DNA of 64,000 nt from Roseburia hominis (GTDB lineage Bacteria > Bacillota > Clostridia > Lachnospirales > Lachnospiraceae): the NCBI GenBank assembly GCA_040702975.1, contig CP159990.1, positions 2,170,001 through 2,234,000 on the forward strand. The letters are read 5' to 3'. Under the pieces are notes generated by a model that made no database searches, was not told where the DNA came from, and was given only the letters and a program-made list of their open reading frames with translations. Both the position numbers and the translations under genes were made by a program. Within the stretch, counting starts at the first letter, position 1; every line of letters starts with the position of its first letter. Positions 8,481-16,642 of this stretch are shown piece after piece.

Positions 8481-8840
8481 ATAGCTTTCGTTCTGTACCT
8501 GCTTGTGCGAACGATGCTGAATAATAAAAATCGTGATTATGGAATTATGAAGGCGCTTGGTTTTACGACAGGACAGCTGATTCTGCAAACAGCGTTGTCA
8601 TTCATGCCCACGACCATTTTAGCTATCGTGGTTGGGCTTATCGTATGCAGCCAGATCATTAATCCGCTGACCGCATTATTCTTAAGTGGTATCGGAATCG
8701 TAAAATGCACGTTTACCGTTCCAATCGGATTTACCATAGCTGCGGGTATCGGTCTCGTATTATTTACTTTTGTGGTGGCGTGCCTGTTATCTTTGAAAAT
8801 CAGGAAAATTGCTCCGAGAGCATTGCTTTCAGGAGAATAA
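8478..8840 (+). pseudogene. C-terminal fragment of an FtsX/MacB-type ABC permease
   Basis: The open frame from 8478 reads through a membrane segment, then the FtsX hallmark NRDYGIMKALGFTTGQLI, two more hydrophobic segments and a typical end, KIRKIAPRALLSGE. Only the last 120 or so residues of a permease of 400-800 residues remain. The missing 5' part, together with any sensor kinase and ATPase gene, would lie in the deletion between the response regulator and this fragment. This is the gene order expected of an antimicrobial-peptide-sensing two-component/ABC module. Confidence 0.85.
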
Positions 8841-9051
8841 AAAGTGAGTTCTCGTGTTTAAACTTTATTTGTCGTATTTTTAATGAACGCCCGGTTCCTC
8901 CTACGTTAACTAATCATTAATGAACTGCTATTTTTCATTGCCGGGTCCCCCTGATTTGTGTTATGGTAATAAGTAGAGAACAGGGGGGACGACAAGCGTA
9001 GCGTACCCTCTGAGCTACCATGAAAAGTGAGTCCAAGGAGACAGCCAAGCC

Positions 9052-10755
9052 ATGAAGCCGAGAAAGAAAATCTATCTGTATATAATCGCAGCCGTATTTC
9101 TGATATACATAGCCCTTTTGACTATTCTTTATTTTTCCGAGTCGTCCAGCGATCACGCCATAATCCGGACCTTTGGCGATGCAATCTGGTATTCTCTGGT
9201 CACGCTGACGACAGTGGGGTACGGCGATCTGATACCGGTAACCCCGCTGGGACATGTGGTGGGAATTATTTTTTTGATTTTGTCCGCCGGGATTATGGTG
9301 ACTTTGCTCGGGGCGGCGGTGTCTTTTCTTACCAGCGAGGGATTGCCATTTCTGCTGCTTCAGTTTCAGCGGCATAAGAATTGGTATTATTTTGCGGATT
9401 ACGGTGTGGAATCCAACACGCTGGCAGCTAATATTTGTAAGGAAGACACAGATGCAGTCATTATATTTGGTGAGAAGAGGAGCGGTCAGAGCGAAAGCCC
9501 CAATTATCCTTGTCTGTTTCTCAGTGCGTCCCCGGACAGAATTGTGGCGCAAAAGAAGAATGTTGGTACGAAGTGCAAGGTCTTTCTGATGAAGGAAAAT
9601 GACATCGGTATGAACAGCCGGGCGGTGAACCTTCACGAATTGCCGGTTGAGGTGTATGCGAGAACGACTAACGGGCAGGATAAGCTATCGGGAAATATTC
9701 ATTTTTTCCATAGCTATGAATGTTGTGCCAGACAGTATTGGAGGTCGAAACCTTTATGCAGGCATGAAAAAACAATCGTGCTCATCGGCTTTGGAAATTA
9801 TGGATACAGCATTCTGGAGCGGGCGATTTTGACCAATATCATCGCCACTGACCAACATGTAGCCTATCATATTTTGAGCGGTCAGTCATACTTAAGTGAG
9901 GGGACGGCAGAGCTTCAGCGCAGAGAGCAGGCAGCTCTAGGGGAGGAAACACCGGATTTGCGTTCCGACAGTGTAGATGAGTTTTTGACACTGCATTATC
10001 GATTGGGAGAATTGTTTTCCATTAATGAAGAATCTGATACAAGAGATTCCCTGATTTTCCATACCGGTTTTTGGGGAGAGAATCGAGAGATTCTTGAAAG
10101 GGCAGACCGGATCATTATCTGTGAAGATGATGAGCAGAATGGCTGGAGTATTTTCTGGAGACTGAATAAGTATTACAGAATCCATGGGCGGATTGATCTG
10201 CGCAGCAGCCGGAGGGCGCCGGGGGTATCGTATTTTGGAACCAATGAAGAAATCTACACCTCCTGGCAGATCATACGGACGGAGCTGAACCGGGCTGCAA
10301 TTACCATCAATGAGATTTTTCGAAGAGCGGTCTCTTATCCAACACTCAGCTGGGAAGAATTAGATGATTTTCACAGGCAGTCCAAGATCGTGGCGGCGGA
10401 CCACCTTCTGATGAAGGTGCGGATTCTGCTGGGTGATGAGACGATTACGGAGCTTACGGATTCGTCGATGGAGAAGGCATATGCCAGGTTTAGGCAGAAT
10501 GTTGTCTCAGAGGAGGCAAGAGAGGAGTATCGTAAGCTGGATCATATGCGGTGGCTTCGGTTCTATACCTTTTATAATTGGAGTTATGGCCCTGTCCGTG
10601 ACGATGCGAAGAGGCAGCACCCGATGTTGTGCAGGTATGAAGAACTGACGCCGGAGCAGAGGAAAGAGCGTGATGCAGCATGGGAACTGCTGGGGAGTAT
10701 GGTGCAGATGGACGAGGAACGTTCGCAAGGGAATTTACAGATCGATAAATCATAA
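9052..10755 (+). CDS. Two-TM potassium channel with Rossmann-like and RyR domains
   Basis: A 567-residue protein. TM1 covers about residues 7-28; a pore helix with the potassium selectivity filter TVGYGD is at 54-59; TM2 is at about 66-90. The cytoplasmic part has a TrkA/RCK-like start (KTIVLIGFGNYGYSILERA, about 239-257), a middle region of unclear fold (RIDLRSSRRAPG), and a C-terminal RyR-type domain at about 490-545 (LDHMRWLRFYTFYNWSYGP, then HPMLCRYEEL). RyR domains outside eukaryotic calcium channels are sparse and their ligands are mostly unknown; a nucleotide-like or metabolite ligand gating potassium flux is my inference. AAGGAG lies 11 nt before the ATG. It stands alone between a decayed ABC gene and a toxin-antitoxin locus, a typical accessory location. 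Confidence 0.85.
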   Translation: MKPRKKIYLYIIAAVFLIYIALLTILYFSESSSDHAIIRTFGDAIWYSLVTLTTVGYGDLIPVTPLGHVVGIIFLILSAGIMVTLLGAAVSFLTSEGLPFLLLQFQRHKNWYYFADYGVESNTLAANICKEDTDAVIIFGEKRSGQSESPNYPCLFLSASPDRIVAQKKNVGTKCKVFLMKENDIGMNSRAVNLHELPVEVYARTTNGQDKLSGNIHFFHSYECCARQYWRSKPLCRHEKTIVLIGFGNYGYSILERAILTNIIATDQHVAYHILSGQSYLSEGTAELQRREQAALGEETPDLRSDSVDEFLTLHYRLGELFSINEESDTRDSLIFHTGFWGENREILERADRIIICEDDEQNGWSIFWRLNKYYRIHGRIDLRSSRRAPGVSYFGTNEEIYTSWQIIRTELNRAAITINEIFRRAVSYPTLSWEELDDFHRQSKIVAADHLLMKVRILLGDETITELTDSSMEKAYARFRQNVVSEEAREEYRKLDHMRWLRFYTFYNWSYGPVRDDAKRQHPMLCRYEELTPEQRKERDAAWELLGSMVQMDEERSQGNLQIDKS

Positions 10756-10775
10756 GAGACATAAAGCCTCTGCTC

Positions 10776-11039
10776 TCATTGGTTATCCAAAATCTGCATC
10801 ATTTCTGTGGGTGTAACAATAAAATCTTGAATAGGATAATGTTTTTGATTGCCAGTTATAAGATACGCATTTTCATTACGTTTTTCCATGGCTACTTCGT
10901 AAAATATTAAATCATCCATATCTATCAGGATTTCACCCGTGGGCTGCGGGAAAACTTCAATACCAAACTGCTTAATAGCATGCAATACGAGAAGTGCTGA
11001 GATGATTACATTTGTGTCAATAACCGCACAACATTTCAT
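10776..11039 (-). pseudogene. PIN-domain toxin with an internal deletion
   Basis: The 87-residue product starts like a PIN toxin (AVIDTNVIISALL, first catalytic Asp at residue 8) and ends like one (IEVFPQPTGEILIDMDDL, AYLITGNQKHYP, FIVTPTEMMQIL). Relatives of this RelB-linked family are about 135-145 residues; the middle block of roughly 50 residues carrying the second conserved acid (normally an E in an E-x-x-x-E-Y helix) is missing, in frame, near VLHAIKQFG. It overlaps the antitoxin gene by 4 bp. I expect loss of RNase activity, but the antitoxin-contact region may remain. Confidence 0.8.
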
Positions 11040-11341
11040 TCTTGTACCGCCTTTCTTGCAGCACGCGCGTCAGCGATTTCTGCGTTGATTTCTTCTAATG
11101 TCATTTCTGGTACGTCAGATGCCTGTCTGCGCAGCATAGAAATGGCATTCAGCGCGTCAGTTCTGGTAATAGTAGTTTCTGGTAACGTTGCTTCAAAAGG
11201 TAATCCGCGCACCTGTTTTGAACGTGTCATAAACATGCGGAATGCCGTAGGTAAATCCATACCCAAAGCTTCATAGATTTCTGCCACTTCCTGTTTCAAA
11301 GCTTTATCTGCACGAAATTGAATTAGTGTTTGTTCCTTCAT
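11036..11341 (-). CDS. RelB/DinJ-family antitoxin
   Basis: A 101-residue protein with the ribbon-helix-helix start of the DinJ/RelB family (TLIQFRADKALKQEVAEIYE, then LPTAFRMFMTRSKQVRGLPF) and an acidic toxin-binding tail (EMTLEEINAEIADARAARKA). It precedes the PIN-type gene with an ATGA overlap, the usual antitoxin-toxin order, and probably autoregulates the operon. AAGGAGGGC lies just upstream of its ATG. Its first 22 codons and promoter are duplicated on the far side of the neighbouring insertion sequence. Confidence 0.9.
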   Translation of the reverse strand: MKEQTLIQFRADKALKQEVAEIYEALGMDLPTAFRMFMTRSKQVRGLPFEATLPETTITRTDALNAISMLRRQASDVPEMTLEEINAEIADARAARKAVQE

Positions 11342-11489
11342 AAAAAGCCCTCCTTAACATAGAAACATACATATGAATGTGTTATGCATGTGTTTATCTT
11401 AAGTTTATTATATGCAATAAATACAAAGATATCAAGAGATGAAAAAAATAAAACAAACACTTGATTTTTTGGGAGCAGAGTGCTATATT
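11276..11489. repeat. Left copy of the 214-bp direct repeat flanking the IS
   Basis: This stretch (start of the antitoxin gene plus its upstream region) is identical by eye to 13490-13703. Between the copies lies the 2.0-kb insertion sequence, so the pair is best explained as an unusually long target-site duplication. Confidence 0.9.
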
Positions 11490-11505
11490 CCCATCTTTGA
11501 CAGTA

Positions 11506-11551
11506 AAAATCCGTAGATTGCTGTAAAATCAAGCTTTCTACGGATTTTTTT
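11506..11551. terminator. Hairpin at the left end of the IS
   Basis: AAAATCCGTAGA (11506-11517) pairs with TCTACGGATTTT (11537-11548) and is followed by T on both strands (longer on the plus strand). It would stop transposase transcription and may also insulate the element from outside transcription. Confidence 0.7.
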
Positions 11552-11577
11552 GTTGTTCAAAATGTAGCTATATATTA

Positions 11578-13353
11578 TTACTTTTTCTTCTTTGAGGCTC
11601 GTATTATTTTCCTCATATTTACATCAGTTATGATTTGATAATCGGTACGGAATCCGGCTGTTTCGTGTAGTCTGTCCGTCAGATCCGTCCTTGTATAAAC
11701 GGGTGTGTACCCCAGTTTCTCACCGGGGCGGGCCATCATCATGTTCTTTAAAGTATCTATGATTTCCTCACATGTATAGGCTTCTTTGAGTTCCTTTTCC
11801 AGAATCCTGTAGATAACAAGTGCTATAAAACAAGTGATGAAATGGGCACGGATATGGTCTTCTGTCTGAAGGTATACGGGGCGGGCCCTGAATTCCGTTT
11901 TCATGACCCGGAAACATTCTTCAATCTCCCAGCGCTTCTTGTTGATTCTTACGATCTCTTCTACACTCATATCATCCAGGTTCGTGCATACAGCATAGAA
12001 ACCATCATAACGTTCTTCTTCCCGGATTGCATCTGTATTAAGATACACGATCTCTTCTGAGCAGACTTCTCCATCTTTGGTTGCTTTCTCTCTGGAGATA
12101 AATCTGTGCGGGTCATTCTGGTTCTTGGGACGCTGTTTATACTTCCCATCATTAATAAGCTGCTGTGCACGCTCGACCTGCCCGTTCCGGATCTTCCTCT
12201 GATAAGCTTTATATTTTGGAGAAAAAGAAACGACCAGATGTTGTTCTAATGGCTGGGCTCCTTTTTTGATCTTCCGTTGGGAGAGGTCCTCTTTGATCCA
12301 GCGATCCTTATAAAAAATGTTTTTATAATTCTTTGCTTCATCGATCTCGTTGAGATTAAAGGTTTCATCAGAACCTGGCAGGTGCCATCCGTCTGGATCA
12401 AGTGCAAAATCCTTGAGATAGTCAGGCAGCTGTTTTATGGATTGTATGGTAATAAAACTACGGAGCTGTACACCATTAATCTTTCTGTCATTGAACTTCC
12501 GGTTTGTCTTGGAAGAAAGCCCTGCATCTGTACAGACGATGATCTGGTCAAGTCCGTAATCGCGGAGTACTTTTTGCTCCAGTGGTTTCAAAGTGGGCTG
12601 TTCATTTTTGTTTCCGGGATAAATATCGAAGGCCAGCGGAATGCCGTCGTGATCCATGAACAGTCCCATACCAACGATAGGGAGGGGCTGGTGCTGTTTG
12701 GATTTTCCATAGCGGCGCAGATCATCTGCCTCTTCAATCTCAAAGAAGTAATTCGTACAGTCATAATAAAGGACATCTTTCCTGCGTTCGCAGACCTTCT
12801 GGCTGTTTTTATAAAGCTGTGCCTGTATAAGATCATTTTCTTCCGAAAGGACAGAAAGGGTCCTGTAGATGTCATGCAGTTCGAATGTGGGCTGCTCAAT
12901 AAATTTCGTGGCCTGTCTGTTGGAGGACAGTTTTGAAGATGGATAAAGAATTCTTGTATAAATAAGCTTCGAAAGGACATCATTCAAATCATAAGCAAAA
13001 GAATGACGGGAGGAAATATCCCTGCATATTTTGTCCAGCCCCAAACTATAATAAATGTTCTGCAGGAAGAGATAACCGCAGTTAAAAAGCTTCTGTTCAT
13101 TTTTCTTCAGGAGCTTTGAAGGAGAATAGCTGATAAGGATTTCTTTGTTCTCATCATACTCTTTGCGATTTAATTCATTGACATACTCCTGTGCCCATAC
13201 ATAGGGATCCTTACCACCGGCTTTTGCGGTGACTTCTGTCAGGTTGCCAAGTTTTTCAACTGTGACAGTGGTCACACGGCCATCTGGTTTTCGGATTGTT
13301 TTCTGTACATAAAAGGATGCAGAATTTTTCGATTTGCTTACTGTAAGTTTCAT
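11578..13353 (-). CDS. IS1634-family transposase
   Basis: A 591-residue protein beginning MKLTVSKSKNSASFYVQKT, with GGAGG 9 nt before the ATG; a longer version starting at 13362 has no better site. The DDE catalytic core is visible: the first Asp in VLYYDCTNYFFE (about 200), the second in IIVCTDAGLSSK (about 279), and the Glu in RWEIEECFRVMK (about 480). The IPLAFDIYPGNKNE segment is typical of this family. The reading frame is intact, so the element may be active. It sits upstream of the toxin-antitoxin operon in the same orientation. Confidence 0.93.
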   Translation of the reverse strand: MKLTVSKSKNSASFYVQKTIRKPDGRVTTVTVEKLGNLTEVTAKAGGKDPYVWAQEYVNELNRKEYDENKEILISYSPSKLLKKNEQKLFNCGYLFLQNIYYSLGLDKICRDISSRHSFAYDLNDVLSKLIYTRILYPSSKLSSNRQATKFIEQPTFELHDIYRTLSVLSEENDLIQAQLYKNSQKVCERRKDVLYYDCTNYFFEIEEADDLRRYGKSKQHQPLPIVGMGLFMDHDGIPLAFDIYPGNKNEQPTLKPLEQKVLRDYGLDQIIVCTDAGLSSKTNRKFNDRKINGVQLRSFITIQSIKQLPDYLKDFALDPDGWHLPGSDETFNLNEIDEAKNYKNIFYKDRWIKEDLSQRKIKKGAQPLEQHLVVSFSPKYKAYQRKIRNGQVERAQQLINDGKYKQRPKNQNDPHRFISREKATKDGEVCSEEIVYLNTDAIREEERYDGFYAVCTNLDDMSVEEIVRINKKRWEIEECFRVMKTEFRARPVYLQTEDHIRAHFITCFIALVIYRILEKELKEAYTCEEIIDTLKNMMMARPGEKLGYTPVYTRTDLTDRLHETAGFRTDYQIITDVNMRKIIRASKKKK

Positions 13354-13489
13354 GGCAAACACCTCCTAATCCTTATTATACCACATATAGCTACAAATAG
13401 CCACAACAAAACGAATAAGATTTGACAAAAAAATACAGGCTTTATGGGGCCTGCAAGTACTTTTTCCATTATTTAACTGTCAAACTCCC

Positions 13490-13555
13490 GATTTCTGCCA
13501 CTTCCTGTTTCAAAGCTTTATCTGCACGAAATTGAATTAGTGTTTGTTCCTTCAT
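13490..13555 (-). pseudogene. Duplicated 5' fragment of the RelB/DinJ antitoxin gene
   Basis: The first 22 codons of the antitoxin (start codon at 13553-13555) are repeated here and then run into the right end of the insertion sequence. Transcription from the duplicated promoter would enter the IS toward the transposase gene. Confidence 0.85.
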
Positions 13556-13703
13556 AAAAAGCCCTCCTTAACATAGAAACATACATATGAATGTGTTATG
13601 CATGTGTTTATCTTAAGTTTATTATATGCAATAAATACAAAGATATCAAGAGATGAAAAAAATAAAACAAACACTTGATTTTTTGGGAGCAGAGTGCTAT
13701 ATT
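13490..13703. repeat. Right copy of the 214-bp direct repeat flanking the IS
   Basis: Same sequence as 11276-11489. It ends 7 bp before the tRNA-Arg gene. It carries a second copy of the antitoxin promoter region. Confidence 0.9.
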
Positions 13704-13710
13704 AAATATT

Positions 13711-13782
13711 GTCTCTGTAGCTCAGTGGATAGAGCACCGCCCTCCGGAGGCGGGTGCGTCAGTTCGATTCTGATCAGAGACG
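13711..13782 (+). tRNA. tRNA-Arg (anticodon CCG)
   Basis: A full cloverleaf can be drawn: acceptor GTCTCTG/CAGAGAC, D-stem GCTC/GAGC, anticodon stem CCGCC/GGCGG with loop CTCCGGA giving anticodon CCG, T-arm with loop TTCGATT, discriminator G at 13782. The 3' CCA is not encoded. The 214-bp repeat ends 7 bp upstream. Confidence 0.93.
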
Positions 13783-13784
13783 TC

Positions 13785-13821
13785 AAAAGAGCACGTACAG
13801 TTCATTCTGCCGTGCTCTTTT
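13785..13821 (+). terminator. Terminator downstream of tRNA-Arg
   Basis: AAAAGAGCACG (13785-13795) pairs with CGTGCTCTTTT (13811-13821), 11 bp with a 15-nt loop. Confidence 0.75.
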
Positions 13822-13824
13822 GCG

Positions 13825-13940
13825 TTGCCATGCATCCCTGAGCGCCCAGTGGATGTTCATCCCGGTTGCCAAGTATACCTGAAATAAGGTCCGGCAGATC
13901 TTATGCCAGCTGCCTGGTATGCCTGAATGAAGGTTCATTA
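13825..13940 (+). repeat. Dispersed palindromic repeat, copies B1-B3 in tandem
   Basis: Three related units follow one another. B1 (13825-13866) begins TTGCCATGCATCCCTGAG and has the core at 13839-13859. B2 (from 13866) begins TGCCAAGTATACCTGAAA with a variant core ATAAGGTC...GATCTTAT. B3 (from about 13910) begins CTGCCTGGTATGCCTGAATG. They fill the gap between the tRNA terminator and the next gene. Confidence 0.7.
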
Positions 13941-13944
13941 GTCG

Positions 13945-14790
13945 CTAATCCAGCATTCGTTTTTCTTTCCCGCTGTAATAATATACATGTTCCGATAAAA
14001 CTTCTGACGGCTCCAGTTCATTCGCATTGACTTCCTTTACCATGACATCGAGCTGCGTGCGTCTGATGCCGTGGCTTTCGGGAATCAGAATCACTTCGTG
14101 GATACTGCTGGGCAGGATATAGAAATTCTCACCCAGCATCTCATATGCGTGTTCCAGGGCGTTGGGGTAGAGAATCGCGGCGGCTCCCAGGCTGCGAGCG
14201 TTGTTTGTGAGGATGTGCAGATGTCCGACCATCGGGTACATGGAGAGTGGAAGAAGGTGAGGAGTGTTCCTGCGCGCGGCTTCTGCTACCTCCTCCTGTG
14301 CCACATTCCAACGGTGCAGATGCTCGTTGCGGACGGTAAGCGTGGCATCACCAAAATCAGTGTTCTCGAGCAGAATGTAATATACCACCGCAAGATCCAG
14401 GTAGTCATCATGGGGAACCTGATCAAGAAGCTGACGGTTCGTCGTCTTCTGAATGAGCTGATAGCAGATCTTGTCCTTCACTTTTGGAAAAGACAGGATA
14501 TTCTCGAAGGGATAAGAGTTCTGTACCTTGACCTTCTCATAAATATTACGGACGACCTGCACCAGAGCGGGAATCTCCGTTCCGCCCAGATAACGGCTGT
14601 AGAATTCCTCCATATAAATCGTGGGTGACATATTGATTCCTTTCTGCATCAGAACGAGACCAATCTTGCGCGTGCTGTTGTTCTTCATCGTTGTATGCAG
14701 CTCCACCTGCACTTCCGGCTGCATCTGTTCCCGGACTTCCCGCTGCATTATCTCTACAAACTGAATATAAGTCATATCTCTTTTTTCCAT
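13945..14790 (-). CDS. DUF5688-type protein, function unknown
   Basis: A 281-residue soluble protein without signal peptide or membrane segment. It resembles the DUF5688 proteins found in many copies in Lachnospiraceae genomes: a Y-x-x-F start (MTYIQFVEIMQREV), the NNSTRKIGLVL segment, SPTIYMEEFY, a PHDDYLDLAVVYYILLE block and a late ILPSSIHEVILIPE block. Biochemical role is unknown. AGGAAGGAGATTAT precedes the ATG. It is a single gene between the repeat cluster and efp and reads in the efp direction, but the efp terminator separates them. Confidence 0.75.
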   Translation of the reverse strand: MEKRDMTYIQFVEIMQREVREQMQPEVQVELHTTMKNNSTRKIGLVLMQKGINMSPTIYMEEFYSRYLGGTEIPALVQVVRNIYEKVKVQNSYPFENILSFPKVKDKICYQLIQKTTNRQLLDQVPHDDYLDLAVVYYILLENTDFGDATLTVRNEHLHRWNVAQEEVAEAARRNTPHLLPLSMYPMVGHLHILTNNARSLGAAAILYPNALEHAYEMLGENFYILPSSIHEVILIPESHGIRRTQLDVMVKEVNANELEPSEVLSEHVYYYSGKEKRMLD

Positions 14791-14933
14791 ATAATCTCCT
14801 TCCTGTCACGCCCCAACAAAGGAAATATGATTTGAACAAACATATCTGTATATCAGGTATGTGAGTCGATTATAATGCCAGATGCCTCACTTTTTCAACT
14901 ACTTTTTTTATCAGTCAAAATGTTTTTGACACG

Positions 14934-14974
14934 CAAAAAAACCGGAATCACGGGGGTTATACGCAATTCCGGCT
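14934..14974 (-). terminator. Rho-independent terminator of efp
   Basis: Read on the minus strand, GCCGGAATT and GATTCCGGT form a stem followed by TTTTTTT, about 80 nt downstream of the efp stop codon. Confidence 0.8.
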
Positions 14975-15052
14975 CATTTGTCCGTATTATTTTTGTGAAA
15001 TATAGCTAAAAAATAGCCCGTTTTTCACTTTCAAAATAAGACCCGTATACGC

Positions 15053-15610
15053 TTATGCTCTGGAGAGATATTCTCCGGTACGGGTATCAATCTTGATCTT
15101 ATCGCCCTGGTTCACGAACAGCGGTACCAGAACAGTAGCGCCTGTCTCAACGGTCGCAGGTTTGGTAGCACCTGTTGCGGTGTCGCCCTTTACGCCCGGC
15201 TCAGTCTCAGTGATCTCAAGCTCTACGTTAAGAGGCGGCTCAACGGAAAATACGTTGCCCTGGTGGGAGCATACCTTTACCATCTCGTTCTCTCTTACGA
15301 ACTTCAGTGCATCACCGATAGTATCCTGATCAATCGCAATCTGGTCGTATGTCTCTACGTCCATGAAGTGGAACAGTTCGCCGTCAGAATATAAGTACTG
15401 CATGTCTTTTCTGTCGATATGAGCAGTATCAAATTTCTCGGTAGGACGGAAGGTCTTTTCTACAACTCCGCCGCTGATGATGTTTTTCAGTTTAGTTCTC
15501 ACGAAGGCAGCGCCTTTACCCGGTTTTACATGCTGGAACTCCAGAATCTGGTAAATGTTACCCTCGATCAGAACGGTAAGACCATTTCTAAAATCGCCTG
15601 CTGAAATCAT
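15053..15610 (-). CDS. efp: Elongation factor P
   Basis: A 185-residue protein of normal length. It binds stalled ribosomes between the P and E sites and rescues poly-proline synthesis. The KOW-like N-terminal domain carries the modification loop [10 protein letters not shown] with Lys32 at the tip; the two OB-type domains follow ([28 protein letters not shown] at the end). The loop type is like the Bacillus/Clostridia EF-P rather than the arginine type of beta-proteobacteria. AGGAGGATTAC precedes the ATG. Confidence 0.97.
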   Translation of the reverse strand: MISAGDFRNGLTVLIEGNIYQILEFQHVKPGKGAAFVRTKLKNIISGGVVEKTFRPTEKFDTAHIDRKDMQYLYSDGELFHFMDVETYDQIAIDQDTIGDALKFVRENEMVKVCSHQGNVFSVEPPLNVELEITETEPGVKGDTATGATKPATVETGATVLVPLFVNQGDKIKIDTRTGEYLSRA

Positions 15611-15719
15611 TGTAATCCTCCTCGTATATGCCCTATTTATGGGCAGAATTTTAATTGCTGAATATACCTGGCGAAAAGCTGTGACATTCCCGACCAGGCG
15701 TCAATTTCTCACTCATATA

Positions 15720-15748
15720 ATTTTATAATAAAATAGTGTTTTTTTCAA
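15720..15748 (-). promoter_or_regulatory. Predicted efp promoter
   Basis: On the minus strand TTGAAA (15748-15743), a 17-bp spacer and TAAAAT (15725-15720), about 110 nt upstream of the efp start. Confidence 0.5.
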
Positions 15749-15797
15749 CTGTTTGTTTTATTTTTTGGAATTTTCCAAAAGTAGTGTTTTTTCGCTA

Positions 15798-15827
15798 TTG
15801 ACGGGAATCGGAGGAAAAGGGTATCAT
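15798..15827 (+). promoter_or_regulatory. Predicted promoter of the membrane-protein gene at 15852
   Basis: TTGACG (15798-15803), an 18-bp spacer and TATCAT (15822-15827), shortly before an AAGGAGGAG ribosome site. Confidence 0.5.
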
Positions 15828-15851
15828 GGGAAGGAATAAGGAGGAGTTGTC

Positions 15852-16463
15852 ATGGCAGAAAGAGTCAGGGACATCTGCCGGGTCTACTGGGATCAGCAGC
15901 GTGCGAATATTATAATCGGTGCGTTTCTTGTAGTATTGTTCGGCATGATGGCAGTGTTTTTTCTGACCAATGATACAGAACTGCAAGTCGTATCCGTTCC
16001 TGTCGCAGAGGAAAATGCCGGTTGCGAGGAGATGGAGACGAACCCCCTGGGACTTAGTAAAAATGGCAGGATATGCGGTGCAGTTCAAAAATACTACGAG
16101 CGTCTGGGAGAGAACGCCAGGTTTGCGGAATCCTACGACGATCTGATTATTTACCAGAAGAACGGTAAGACAAAGGGCACGTATGTGGTGTTTGTTACAT
16201 ATCGGATGAAGATTCAGGATATTTATACTTATGTCCCGGGACTTGGGACATTCTATGCGAAGGAGGAGGAAGACGGGGGACTTAAGCTGGACAGCCAGGT
16301 CAGGGATATCAGACTCCAGCAGTATATTGCCCGCGTGACACAGCATGAAGATGCGAAAAGGCTTTTCCATATGGTGGAGCAGCAGTATGCCAGGGCGGTA
16401 AGATCTGACGCTATGCTGGCAGAAGCTCTTATGGATCTGCAGAATGCGGCGGAAAGTAAGTGA
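15852..16463 (+). CDS. Single-pass membrane protein of unknown function
   Basis: A 203-residue protein: a short cytoplasmic start (MAERVRDICRVYWDQQRANI), one membrane segment at about 21-40, and an extracytoplasmic domain with a KYYERLGENARFAESYDD start and an aromatic YRMKIQDIYTYVPGLGTFYA block. The shape recalls small extracytoplasmic proteins with NTF2-like folds found in Lachnospiraceae, but I cannot name a family. AAGGAGGAG precedes the ATG. It lies alone between efp and hcp. Confidence 0.7.
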   Translation: MAERVRDICRVYWDQQRANIIIGAFLVVLFGMMAVFFLTNDTELQVVSVPVAEENAGCEEMETNPLGLSKNGRICGAVQKYYERLGENARFAESYDDLIIYQKNGKTKGTYVVFVTYRMKIQDIYTYVPGLGTFYAKEEEDGGLKLDSQVRDIRLQQYIARVTQHEDAKRLFHMVEQQYARAVRSDAMLAEALMDLQNAAESK

Positions 16464-16471
16464 TAAAAAGG

Positions 16472-16559
16472 CTATTGCGGAATCTGATGAACAGATGCGT
16501 AATAGCCTTAAAATACTATTGCAAAATCTGGCGGACAGATGTGTAATAGCCTTAATAAA
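16472..16559 (+). repeat. Two 44-bp direct repeats forming hairpins
   Basis: Units 16472-16515 and 16516-16559 start CTATTGC and end GTAATAGCCTTAA with matching middles (AATCTG, GACAGATG-like). Each can fold on itself through an AATAGCC pairing; the first is stronger (AAGGCTATT at 16468-16476 with AATAGCCTT at 16501-16509). The position after the membrane-protein gene suggests terminator function, though T-runs are poor. Confidence 0.65.
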
Positions 16560-16642
16560 TGCTTTACTTCGATAGCCGGGTATATTTTTCAAAGGCTGGC
16601 CGATACTATACTGTAAAAATGAAGGATAAGGATGGTCAGCAT

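Larger units (their letters stand above)
11490..13489 (-). mobile_element. IS1634-like insertion sequence (IS4-superfamily DDE)
   Basis: The element is 2000 bp between the two 214-bp direct repeats. Its ends share TTTGACAGT in inverted orientation: CTTTGACAGTAAA inside the left end, and the complement of TTAACTGTCAAAC at the right end. It carries one transposase gene on the minus strand. Long, variable target duplications are a described property of IS1634, so the flanking repeat supports the family assignment made from the transposase. Confidence 0.9.

Noticed and set aside
8883..8903. GAACGCCCGG motif resembling the repeat core
   Set aside because: Only about ten bases match, without flanks or inverted partner.
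13363..13489. Separate promoter/ncRNA at the right end of the IS
   Set aside because: Only a small GC hairpin and the transposase leader are visible; nothing needs an independent RNA.
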